From positions 3,228,001-3,292,000 of the forward strand of contig JAQFVV010000032.1 of assembly GCA_028023455.1 (NCBI GenBank): DNA of 64,000 nucleotides. The letters are read 5' to 3'. Numbering within the stretch: the stretch's first letter is position 1; every line of letters starts with the position of its first letter. The translations under genes and the position numbers were made by a program. This document shows positions 1 through 11,300 of this stretch, piece by piece. Source of the DNA: Epiperipatus broadwayi (taxonomy: Eukaryota; Onychophora; Udeonychophora; Euonychophora; Peripatidae). Below the pieces are notes generated by a model. The model did not search any database. It was given only the letters and a program-made list of their open reading frames with translations, and had not been told where the DNA came from.

Positions 1-1345
1 TAGCAGAAACGCTTTCAGGCACTTTCTGTTTTCCTAATAAAGGGAAATGACAAAAATAATCTTCACCTGCTTGCTTTGCAAATAGACCTAGTCTTGCTTT
101 GAATGATTTTACATGCTTCCATATTTCATGTGCAAACAACTCCTTTCCCTGTCATGTCACATTCAGTTCATTCAATTTCTCAAATATATTAGCTGCAAAC
201 ATCATCTCATACCTCCACTCTTCATATCCTATTTTTGTAATGAAATCATGAGATATCTCCTTCATGGCCAGAAATAAGAGGATTTCATTCTGCAATGTCC
301 AGACTCTTTTTATCACTTTGCCCAGGCTCAACCATCTCACACTGATGTGGTAAATTATATCTTCATACTCTGCCTCCACATCCTCAAGAAAAGATTTGAA
401 TTGTTGATGGTGGAGTGCCCTTGCTCTGATTGTGTTCACCACACTAACAATAGGATCTATAACCAGTTCAGCTTTACAAAGGCTCTCCTTATGCAAAAAG
501 TAATGAAAATATGAGATATCACTATCTGTGTTTTGTGCTTGTAACTTGTTTTTTAAAAACTTAACCACACCTACATTTTTTCCATTGAAAACTCTGGCTC
601 CATCTGTTGTAATGCTTACTATTTTGTTCCAGGATAAGCCATTTTTCTCCCACACAATTCACAGCACACTCAAGCAATTCCTGACCAGTGGTTCTATCTT
701 TCATTGATTTTATGCCAAGTAATTCCTCTGTGATGATGAAATTTTCATTAATTCCATAAATAAAGATGAGTAATTATGCAGTATCTTTTGTTATCTGTGC
801 TCTCATTCAATACCCCAAAAAAAACCAAACAAAATCTTTGCTCACAGTCTTCAGCTGTTCTGTAAGTACATCACTAATTGAATCAATGCATTGCACTATA
901 GTCCTTCTTGACAATGAAATGCTTTCAAATTTGCTTTTCACATCAGGATACAATACACTGCACACTCTACCATACACTGCTTAATAAACTCACCATTCCA
1001 AAAAGGCTTGTTGTTTTTAGCAAGGTTGTAGGCTACCATGAAACTTGTTTCTGTAATGATATTTTGAAGTGTTGATTGCTTTATAAATAATGTTTGTTGC
1101 TTCTTCAGCCTTTTCACACACTCCACAGCTTTTATTTTGTATTCTTCCTTGGGAAGTTTGCAGACAAATTTGCTATGTTTTGTTTCGTGTTGTTGTTTCA
1201 GATTGTACTCTTTAAATACAGTTAGCTTTTCATGACACAATAAACACACTGCTTTATTCCCTGTATTAACAAAGAAATATTTTTTTGGCCATTTTTCATT
1301 AAATGTATGACATTCATCACTGATTTTACATTTTTCTGCAGGGTT
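1..1345 (-). pseudogene. Decayed hAT transposase, GTF2IRD2/ZBED-like type
   Basis: The translated minus strand gives the domains of the hAT transposases often annotated as general transcription factor II-I repeat domain-containing protein 2-like. In order: a BED-like zinc finger (CLLC then H..TKH, about 1190-1330); a helical stretch (about 940-1180); an NESTD block near 800 that matches the DESTD catalytic-core motif; a TTDGA motif with following FNGKNVGVVKFLKNKL-type residues (about 550-620); and an RWLSLGKV block near 330. The frame breaks after about 938, again near 800 where a stop and a shift lie beside NESTD, and near 655, with a further stop at about 152. The catalytic N in place of the first D is a further decay sign. 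It cannot encode an active enzyme. Family assignment is from motif recognition and is fairly secure; the subfamily is less so. Confidence 0.85.
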
Positions 1346-1613
1346 TGTGGTTTCAGTAAAGTTGGAAATTTATATATTTACTATTGCAAAGGCAAAATTG
1401 AAATCAACCAGATCAACTGGAAAAGCACTGCACATCATATCTACACTGCACATATGTATTGACATGGCCATCTTAGTGGAAAATACAAGATGAATCTTCG
1501 GTCACTTATGGGAAGCAAATCTTGGTTCAAGGCGGATTTTTCTATCTTGGTGGGCCACAAAAAACTCTTACCAGGCTGCATGTGACCCATGGGCCATTAT
1601 TTGCCCACCCCTT
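1..1613 (-). mobile_element. hAT-superfamily DNA transposon, 5' part, truncated by window edge
   Basis: The element reads on the minus strand and runs off the left edge of the window. Its outer end lies near 1613, where the minus strand reads AAGGGGTGGGCAA, one base from the common hAT terminus CAGGGGTGGGCAA. A GC-richer subterminal region (about 1535-1613) follows, then the decayed transposase. The 8 bases outside (1614-1621, ATCTAGAC) would be the target-site duplication, but the partner lies outside the window. The terminus was recognised by resemblance and has one mismatch, so the boundary is probable rather than proven. Confidence 0.7.
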
Positions 1614-1621
1614 ATCTAGAC

Positions 1622-4010
1622 TATGCATGCTAAATTATTTTAGTATCACAATTTATTTTAACATCATATACTTATTAAAAGTCGAAGTATTGAGAGATTA
1701 CACTAAAACAAAGAGTAATATGGCATAGTAGTAATTCATTCGATTCCAAGACTAAAATTTTATCAGTGACAAACACTGAATTGCATAAGTCATCTAGAAA
1801 TTATACTTAGTTATCGTATATTATTCAAAGTAATGATTCAAGAGACATTAAGATTTTAAATTCAAAACAATATTCGGATATAGTTATACAAATATATCAT
1901 TAGTTCAACATTTATTTGAATGACTTCAGTTATATAATAACTGTGGATATTTTTGATCCCTAGAGATAAATAAAATCAATATAAATAAATCTGTATTTAG
2001 ATAAAAAAAAAAAATTCAACACATGCAGTTCCCAAATAGAGAAAATTTGAACATATAGAAGCTTATCATAATAATTAAACAGTATCAGAAGAAAGGGAAT
2101 ATATATATATTAATCACTAGCAATACACTAACATTACTGTTTTTAAAAATTATATTATTCATAGAGGGAGATTTTTTTTTTTTAATTTACTAACTTTCTG
2201 TATTTTAAACATTAGAAATATAAAATTTTAACTTTTTATTTTCTACTAAGATCCAGTAATTATCATTACTCAAAGAAAATCCATTTTAATAATCGCCGCT
2301 TATTTCAATTTATATATAAAATGAATTATGCAAAATTTTGTGTTTTGCAAATATTAAATGTAAATTAGGATAGTTACATGATGCCATATTTGTTGTAAAC
2401 CATTCTTCAGGCAAAAGATCAAGTGTCTGCAGTTAGACAAATAGATTTTGAATTCAAAACGTTTTGGGATTGATTGGCATTATTATTATTATTTGAAATC
2501 TATTAATTACTCATGTTTGCATAAATGACATTAGAAAAAAATATAATAGAAGAGAGGATATTAATGTTGAGGAAATAGAATAAATTACATTTGGTTTGGA
2601 AAGCAATGGCAAACTACAATTATTGATGATCAAACATTACCCCTTGGCCTAGTTTGTAATGTTATATTATCCATTTATATATATCTGCCTCTAGACAGAA
2701 AATACACACGCTTACATTACTAGAGATTACTTTTTTTTTAAAAAAAGTTAAACGGCTTCTATAGAAAAAGATTAACAAAAAATACAATTATAAGAAAATA
2801 TTTTGTTGATAGGTGTATAAATAGAATATGACGAGCAATTTGGAGAGACACAAATTTTTGTACTCCTTTCTTTGTTTTTAAAAGTCACGGCTATTGAATG
2901 TTTAGACCTTCCTCCAATGATTATTAATGAAAAGGTATATTAAGCACAAACGACAACAACGTAAGCCTTTCCTCTTTAAAATACTGTTGCTTCAAGTAGT
3001 TGTGTTTGACATGTGTTAGTACTACAGATGGCGCATTGACTAATTAACGTCACACTTGATTAAGTAACGTTATTTTATTCTCGTTAAGATAGTTTATGTA
3101 TGAACAACTCATTAAAGATATAATGAAAAGTTTTTGACATCATTCTTTTAATTGTATTATATAAGCATTGTTTTTCTAGTTTTATTCATATTCTAAAAAG
3201 ACAATCGAATATCAACTGTGAACTCTGGTTCACTTAAGGTGATATTAATTTGACACTTATAAACTGTGAAATAATCGACTGAGATATTGTATCGTCCATA
3301 CAAAGCTTTAACGAAAGAATATCTACTAATCAATGGAAACGGTGAGCAATTTATTTTCCAACCCGCATTCAGTAATCGTTTCAAATGACTTTCGTTTTGT
3401 TTATCCGGCAGAAAAAAAAGTATTTGCGCGAAAGAGGGAAGGGAGGAGGAGGAAAGAAAAGGAAAAGATATAATTAAAGACAAAAATTGTCACAGTTTAT
3501 ATATATAAAGGAAAATGATTATTATAGATGCAAGTTGATATTCTTTTTAATTAAATGAATCTTTTGAAGTGTTGTTTATTTTTAATTATTTTTCGATGTT
3601 TAGATTGCCAGAAATAAAAACAACTTCGAGATGTGAATGATTTTTAAGTTATAGCAAATACTTTATAGCTTTTTTTTTTTTTGCTATATCACTGAACTAC
3701 TCTTTTAATCTAAAAAAACACAGAGCAAAGTAACTAGTTTAATCTTAATTTTAGTCTAAATTCCCACTGTTAGTAGTTTTGCTCGCGTACCTCTGTTACA
3801 ATTTGGTAATATTTTTATTTTCATTCCCTCCATTTCGCACTGTTTTATTAAGATTATTTCTAAATACTTATTTTAGTTGTTTAATTATCTAAGCGTATTA
3901 CCTTCACTTCCATGAAAATTTACTTTTTCTCTCTCTCTAATTTATGAGTATATAAATAATATCTGAATTGTCATTAAATAAATATTGTAACTATAACATA
4001 TCTGTTTCAT
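1622..4010. other. AT-rich intergenic DNA with one GC-richer block
   Basis: No gene was recognised. The stretch is AT-rich with A and T homopolymers (for example a T-run followed directly by an A-run near 2731-2746). The one exception is about 3190-3480, which is less AT-rich and holds a 96-codon minus-strand open frame. Its translation matches nothing I recognise and includes a low-complexity SSSS run; it also contains a purine-rich GA tract at 3430-3470. Confidence 0.5.
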
Positions 4011-4106
4011 ATTAAGTGATGTCAAGCATTGGTGGTCGAGAGGTGAGTTGCGGGTTCGCTTCCCGGCTGACGCTATGACACATGATAAAAAAAAATTAAG
4101 TGATGT
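4011..4106 (+). mobile_element. tRNA-derived SINE (short form) with exact 12-bp TSDs
   Basis: The SINE body is 4023-4094. It starts CAAGCATTGGTGGTCGAGAGGT, which holds the A-box region (GGTGGTCGAGAGG) of a Ser/Leu-type tRNA. The B box GGTTCGCTTCC follows almost directly, then CTATGACACATGA and a short A-run. The TSD ATTAAGTGATGT occurs exactly at 4011-4022 and 4095-4106. Compared with the copies at 23809, 57600 and 61960, the anticodon and variable-arm region between the two boxes is missing, although the TSDs are perfect. Family membership is directly visible; tRNA ancestry is inferred from the boxes. Confidence 0.85.
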
Positions 4107-4740
4107 TTCAAAAAGTGCTTTATAAAAGTTAAATAGATTTAGTATGAATTAAAAAAATATTTTTTCATGAAAAATATGAAATAAGTTGATATTTCACGCA
4201 CGTGCTTTAGGATCAACTAAATGTCGTTATAAATCTTTTGAGATTTGAATCGTAATAGTATATAATAGAGGTTCTTTCTGATTGATGAAGCTCTAAAATT
4301 GAAATTCTGGAATAAATTGTATTAAAAGGCCAATGGCAAAAGTACCACAATGACCAAACGATAATTCATAGTATGAGAGAAACAATAGTCATATTTTTAC
4401 AAACAAATCTTGAAGTTGCAAGAACTTTGCAACTAAAATCTTCATTCACAGCATGTCAGATCTGTTTTAAAACGAGATGAATCTTTTCATTAGGTTTGTT
4501 ATAGTTTATTCATATAGTATATATTTAAATAAGTAAATAATTAGCGTTAATTTAATCCACTCTATGACTATAAATCCAAAAAAGATGAAATTTTCTATAG
4601 ATAAATTGCAGTAATTTGATATTAAAAGTTAAGCTTGAGGCTTATGTTACTATGAAAGTTAGTATCTGAAATTTCATTTGTCATCTTAATACAACTGCAA
4701 AAGTAATTCTAGGTAAAACTGTCATAAGAAATTAAAAAAT

Positions 4741-5250
4741 TGAAAACTTCTGTGTTTTATTTGCTCCATAAATGCAGCTCTTTTGAGACTTACTATATTA
4801 CTGATGATATTAAAAGTATTTTTAAGAATGCAAGACAAAATCTTTTATTAAGATGATATCTAGAGTCAATGACGACTACACACAAGTTATTCTCATCTTT
4901 TTCAATGCAGAAGTTGCCATATTCAGAATGAATGTATGGCAGGACATTTTCAATTAACACAATTTCCAAAGCAGTACATTATTTGAGTAAAAAATTGAAA
5001 ACTTCTGTGTTTTATTTGCTCCATAAATGCAGCTCTTTTGAGACTTACTATATTACTGATGATATTAAAAGTATTTTTAAGAATGCAAGACAAAATCTTT
5101 TATTAAGATGATATCTAGAGTCAATGACGACTACACACAAGTTATTCTCATCTTTTTCAATGCAGAAGTTGCCATATTCAGAATGAATGTATGGCAGGAC
5201 ATTTTCAATTAACACAATTTCCAAAGCAGTATATTATTTGAGTAAAAAAA
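4741..5250. repeat. 255-bp tandem duplication, two near-identical copies
   Basis: The copies are 4741-4995 and 4996-5250. By eye they differ at about one base (CAGTACATT against CAGTATATT near the end), so the duplication is recent. On the minus strand each copy keeps an open stretch of about 50 codons reading VLPYIHSEYGNFCIEKDENN, then a hydrophobic beta-like stretch with VVVIDSRYHL and a CLAFLKIL helix. The frame closes at TAG, which overlaps a consensus splice donor GTAAGT. The composition loosely resembles a longin domain. No splice acceptor is visible upstream, so it is not called a gene. Confidence 0.9.
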
Positions 5251-6660
5251 AAAAGTGGATCATAAGCTTATGAGATTATTATTGCATATAGTATGGCAGT
5301 ACTAAACTACTTTACTCTGGGGGTATCTATATAATTGTAAATAATCAATAGACATGAGATGGTAGTGATTATGTAAGTAGTTCCAGAATAGAGTAATGAA
5401 AAGTAGATTATTGTTGTCAATGCATATTTAAATGTAGCCATGATTATTTTTTTTTTACAAATCTGCAAGAAAATTAGACACATAATATGTCTTGGAATGA
5501 TTATTTTTGCAGTAATATAATTTAACGTTAAATATTTATTTTTACAAAATATTTTTGAAAAGCCAAGAATTTTATACAATATGCAAATGAATATAACATT
5601 TCCATCTTTTAATCAACATAAATCTGCAATATTAAAGATTCTGAAGCTATATCTACTTTTTAATAGGACTTAGTAATATATTTCCACATTTATTTTACAC
5701 ATTATCCCTAAAAGCAATGCATAACAGCTCTAATGCAGGTATTTTTAAATTATCATCAAAATTTGAATTGTAAGAATTACCTCGGTTCTTAAATCTACAG
5801 ATGATTAAATAATAGAGAAAACCTACCAGGTAACATGGTAATATGAAATGAAAACTACATTAGACAAAAAACAGTGTTGAATGCATCTTTGTGAGAAGTA
5901 GTTAAAATTACATATGAATGCAAAACAAATTAATTATTTACTTGAATTGAAGCAACAGCTGAAAATTTAAACAATGAAAAGGGATTCCATAAGAGAATTG
6001 TAATGGACCAAAGAGTAGTACTGAGTCATTATTTTAAACCTAATAAAGAAAAGATTTTAAAGATTGTATTGTATATAATTTAGTGCAATTAAGAATGTAG
6101 TATGAAAGAGCATATTATATTTATTTCATTCCTCGCCTCCAAAAATTCTATAATTGAGATTTAAAAAAACAAACACCCAAGATACAAATTATGAGTTTGC
6201 ACATTATACAAAACAGGACTATTAGTAAATGTAATGAAAATAATAATACCAGATATTGAAATGGTATGTTTTGATCCCCTACCATTTCATCTAAACTTTT
6301 GCTTACCACCCTCATTTGTGCTGGGTTTAAATCCATTTAAAATAACTAAATAAGAGCACTATCATGGCTATATACATTACTGTATATATACACATATGAA
6401 CAGACGCTGTTAATATCAATCATATTAAAATATTACAGCAGATAAATTTTAATTTGCAATTATAAATATATAGATTTAAGTTATATAAAGGTCAATTTAT
6501 TATTTTGCTTTGCTATAAATTTGTACGCATATGTATAATCCACCCTATATAGTGATACATATATAGATAGAATGGCATGATTTAGTTTTGTTAAAAGTTT
6601 TAGCTCTTGTAAATTAAAAATAAAATCGTTGTAAACAAATTAGCATTAAACCACCATACC
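5251..6660. other. AT-rich intergenic DNA, nothing recognised
   Basis: No coding, RNA or repeat signal stood out beyond homopolymers. Short open frames here (for example 5307-5579 and 6148-6336, minus) translate to low-complexity Ile/Tyr/Lys-rich peptides expected by chance in this base composition. Confidence 0.5.
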
Positions 6661-6664
6661 TGCA

Positions 6665-7240
6665 GGGGGGGGGGATCAGTTTAAATGTAACAAATTTTGT
6701 AAATTATTTGTTTGCAACAAACTGTTTTCACCTAAACATTTACAATAAAGATAGTAATCAATATTTCTCACTGTTGTCAAGGCAACCTTCTCACCTTTTA
6801 ATAGCAAGAATGGAAATCCAAATGGAAATCCACTCTTACTAATGGTCCATTGAATATATATGGACACTTAAAGATTGCAACTTGACCACAGAGAATGAAA
6901 TATTGATACAATGAAGTTTAAATAAACCTCTTTAAATATAAAGTAAACATGTCCATGTAATGCAGACTAATAAATAGTCAATTATAACATTACAAACTGC
7001 AATACTTTTATATTGCTCATGTATTATTTAAATAATAAGTGAAATAATGCGTAAAGCTAAATGGGATAATTATGTAATTAGAATGGACCATTAGTAAGAG
7101 TGGATTTCCATTCTTGCTATTAAAAAGTGGGAAGGTTGCCTTGATATACTATCTTTATTGTGAATGTTTAGGTGGTTACTGGTTGGTTTCTAATTACATA
7201 ATTATTCCATTTAGCTTTAAGCATTATTTCACTTAACAAA
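6665..7240. repeat. Pair of interleaved inverted repeats (foldback-like)
   Basis: The segment around 6750-6852 (complement of AATGGACCATTAGTAAGAG and following bases) recurs inverted at about 7080-7170. A second inverted pair overlaps it: AAGTGAAATAATGCGTAAAG at about 7037 has its complement at about 7215-7236, with arms of about 50 bp. A run of nine G at about 6665 precedes the block. No open frame or terminal motif identifies the superfamily. Confidence 0.7.
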
Positions 7241-7383
7241 CTGTTGTATAAATAAAGTCACTGGACAGGCACTATTAAACTCGGTGGGGGGAGGGGATTT
7301 TGGATACTTTGCAAAAAAATTAAACAAAAGTTTAAAATCAGTTTTAAAATCTAAAATTTTAACTTTTTAAAATTTTATCTTTT

Positions 7384-7965
7384 TCGGATAGAGATTTTAA
7401 ATATTTTCCCTTACCACACATCAATTAAGAGCTTGTTTGAGCTATTTGTACGCTCTCTGTATTACATTTTTATAAATACAGGCTTATAAAAGTAATGTCA
7501 CATTATATATGACTTGCTTTATTGATAATTATAATTTTACCTTTATGACTTTGGCTATGCTGAGGCTATTAATATTTGGTAGATCTGAATTTGCTTCATT
7601 CCTTTATAGCTATTTAAGTTAAATAGCTGGAGTAAAAAACATTTTCATGTCCAGAAACTTCAGAGTTTCCATTTAAAATTGGGTATGAAATAAGTGCTGG
7701 GTTTTGAGTTTATATTTTGGATCTAGTGTCTGAAAATTCTAGCTCCTCATTGAGGTGAGCCTTAAACTCGAAACCAATTGGTCTGGGGATAAGAGTTTTC
7801 TGGATAGAGATTTTAAATACTTTCTCCTATCACACTTATCAATTAAGAGCTTGTTTGAGCTATTGGTACATTCTCTGTATTACATTTTTGTAAATACAAG
7901 CTTATAAAAGTAATGTCACATTAGAAATGACTTGCTTTATTGATAATTATAATTTTAACTTAGTA
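7384..7965. repeat. Dispersed direct repeat, two about 160-bp copies
   Basis: GGATAGAGATTTTAAATA starts one copy at about 7387-7547 and another at about 7801-7963. Both then contain the same AATTAAGAGCTTGTTTGAGC segment and end in TTGATAATTATAATTTTA. Divergence is near 10% by eye. The roughly 250 bp between them includes a short AAGTTAAATAGC-type motif but no recognisable gene. Confidence 0.8.
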
Positions 7966-8339
7966 TCTATCACTAATGGGTTCTCAGGTGATAATAAATT
8001 ATCAATAACCAGATGACTGAGATGAATATTGTATAAATAGGCTATATTTTCACATAGATACACAACAGTATTTGCAAGAGAGATTGCCAACAGAACCCAT
8101 ACCACTTGAAATTTTTGATATGTCTGGCTAAGGAGATCCATGTTTTGCTGCTTTTCCATAGAATAATGGTGAGTTTACTGCTATTCTATTGCCTAACAAT
8201 CTGCCCATCGCAAGGATTAAATTCTCCAGCAAAAAGAAGAAACCATGAACTTGTCCAGAAAAGAATGTCACCATATCTGAAGTACAAGCATTTACATCAC
8301 CAGCTGCAATGAAGAATCAGTAATATTCCAGAACTGCAG

Positions 8340-11300
8340 AGCTATTAATCAATTAAGATTTAATTTCCAAATTCTTAACTTTTCAAAGCTAGCTAAATGT
8401 AAAATAAAGAAATAATTGAATGTTCAAATTAATGTTAACTTTAAATTAAGTCTAAATTAATTAACCTTTTCATTGTGAAACTTGCCTACCTATACTTGTA
8501 ATCTACTTTATATACATCAAATCAATGTCTTATTTAACTGTTTCTCTATCACTGTGGTTGTGCCTATACCTTTTCTACATTTACTTTTAAAATGTATTTT
8601 ATATATATTATTTATAGGCCTATGCTTTGAAACAGTGAGCCTTTAAATTCAGTAAAAGTTAGCAGGGATATAATTTAAAATATCTTCATTTAATTATCTT
8701 TGTTATTGTTGCCAATTACATGCGCTGTTTCAAAATCCTATTTTGTAATAATAATGAACCATGATGTGCTTGTTAGTATTGATTATTTGTTTGTTATATA
8801 AATGCATAATGTTGTTTGCTTCTAAACTTGTATCATGATTTTAATTATTGTCACAATAAGTAATAGACTAGCCTTAGGAACAATTATAAAGTACATTTAT
8901 TAAATCTACTGCTAAACTTCTCCAAATATACTTTTCCCTCCTTAATTAATTAATAAGATGTAGGTTAAAGCAGTTAAACAAGGTTGATAATATAATGTAC
9001 TTCTTAAGTAGCTTAAATATAATGCTATTTAAGAATTGGCTTCTATTATCTAAACCAATAAAAGCTATCAGTAGAGCACATTTAAGTTTAAATATATACG
9101 ATGTTATGTCATTTATTGTATTGCAGATATATTTTATTAAGTCAATGTACTTTACGTGTTGCTGCATCTTCTAAAATGAGACCTTGGTTAGGCCATTTCA
9201 TCCTACTATTTCAAGTTTCTATGTCAAGATTATTTCTGAAGTTTAATGCCAGGTCATTTGAGTAAGTCACCTGCCTCTGGACTTCAATGTTCCTATCATT
9301 AGCAGCACAATGCTCAGTTGCAAGATAGCATGCATTGGTTGCAAGAAAGAACCCTTGAAGAATTATTCATCCATAGGGCAGCATTATTAGTATTACTTTG
9401 CCAGTACTATAGCACATATGGGCAACCTAAAGTAGCCAGTTCTCCCTATTATCTAAATATTCAGCATTGATCTGAAACCACACCTTGGCTACACAGTTAA
9501 ATCTACATCAGCGTAAGCTTATTTATGTGCTCACATATTAGATAGAAACATATACATTGTATAATACTATAATGAATGATCTATAAATAAAATTACTTAT
9601 CAAGTAGCAACCCATAACATTAAGATAGGGTTTGGCATTCTAATTATAGGCATAATCTCAGTGACTGCACATACACACACTTGTTGATTTACTATGTAAA
9701 GATGAGACTGATATGATTCCGTCTCATCTGCTGTGACACCTGCATGCATTTGCCACATCTATGAAATTATGTTCTTTTATAGTTTGTTTATTTTGTCTTT
9801 ACTAATTAATAAATATAAGTTTGAATTATATTGATTTCATATATATTTCTCATAGACTAATTTCAATCCAATTCCATCTTAGTTATTTTATTAGATATGA
9901 GTGACATATGCATTAATGTTGATTTATAGATATTACCTTCATCATCACACTATTGGTCTATTTAAATTCTTTTAGTCAGTTTTATATTGAGTCTAATATT
10001 TCTCCCTGTGGTATGCCAGCCATGAAAAAATAGAGACTGCGTCTAACCTCAGATATGTCATTTATAAGGTGTTGGGTCATGGAGTACTTGTAAATAAGTT
10101 GGAGCTTGATCGGATTCAGGACTTCACCATCCCACTCCAGTCAGCTTAGGTCTATTTACATTGATTCTGTTGCATGAAAGTACAAATTTGACCATTACAA
10201 TATGGAGATCATAAAAAAATAGATAGGGGATTGATCAAAAATAATGAATCAAGAGTTGTATTTTTATAGAAACAACAGAAAATTTGATTTACTAAATAAT
10301 TGTAGAAGTAAAATGCTATATGTTTCTATTTTTTTTTTGTTTTAATAGGCTATTATATAATAATTTTATTTTTTGTAATTTTTTTCTTTTTCAATACAAT
10401 TTCTTAGAGCAAATTCTCTAGAATTTTTTTTTGTTTTTAAATTCCAGTAGTTTGATTTTTTAAAGATTTTTTAATATTTTGGTGTTTTTGAACTTTTTCA
10501 TCAACAATGTACATGAAATGTATAGAAATAGACATTTGACTTCAGGTTTGGCATATGTATTGAAGCAGATGGATCTGTAGGCCAGATTCATGCTTCTTGT
10601 CTTTCTAGATTACTAGAGAAGGATCAAACCTGATCCACGCGTGTTACGATGTTTGTAAAACTTTCCGTCTGCCATTTTATCTACATTTAAGTTTTGGGAC
10701 AGTAAATAAGTTATTAAAGTATAAATTTTTTATTAAAATATTTTTCTATAAATATTAGAGGAGCCCATATATATATATACGCAAATACACATATATATAG
10801 AAGTACAGATGGAGACTTTTATAAAAATCAATATATAAATTTTTAATATGATTTTTTTTTAAGTATTTTATTCTGGAGATTTGCTTTCAAGATAAACCGC
10901 ACTAACATTCCGTAGCGTCAAACAAAAGAAAATCCATTAACAAAATGGTAATAGATTTTCTAATTAAAGTAAAATTAAACTAGAAAAGATAATTTGAAAT
11001 ATAAATTCTGCAAATCTACATTTAATTAAAAATAGATTTGAAATAATTAAATCATTGGGTTTATCTGAAAGTTGATCTCAAGAACACAATACCAATATAT
11101 TTTAGATTGTCACTTAGCATATGAAAAAGGAAATTTCCCAAAAACAGTTAAAAAAAAGTATAAATAGCCAAAGAGAATAATAGAAGCCAATCGAGGCCCA
11201 GTTTTTGTCAGTAATTGTCTGGCAAATCCATGCCAGTCAAATTTTTAAAATAATGATAAAGTTGTTCCAAAGTATGACAGCAGAGTAGATGGTGTCAAAC

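Noticed and set aside
7947-8159. piggyBac-like C-terminal transposase segment
   Set aside because: The minus-strand frame vaguely recalls the D..DQ...Y and VNA.LLY pattern, but the key residues do not align and no cysteine-rich C-terminus follows.
9980-10035. Reverse-transcriptase GIPQG block on the minus strand
   Set aside because: Only about nine residues match and neighbouring motifs could not be read in any frame.
10050-10150. Host gene exon in a GC-richer patch
   Set aside because: No frame gives a recognisable protein and stop codons are frequent.
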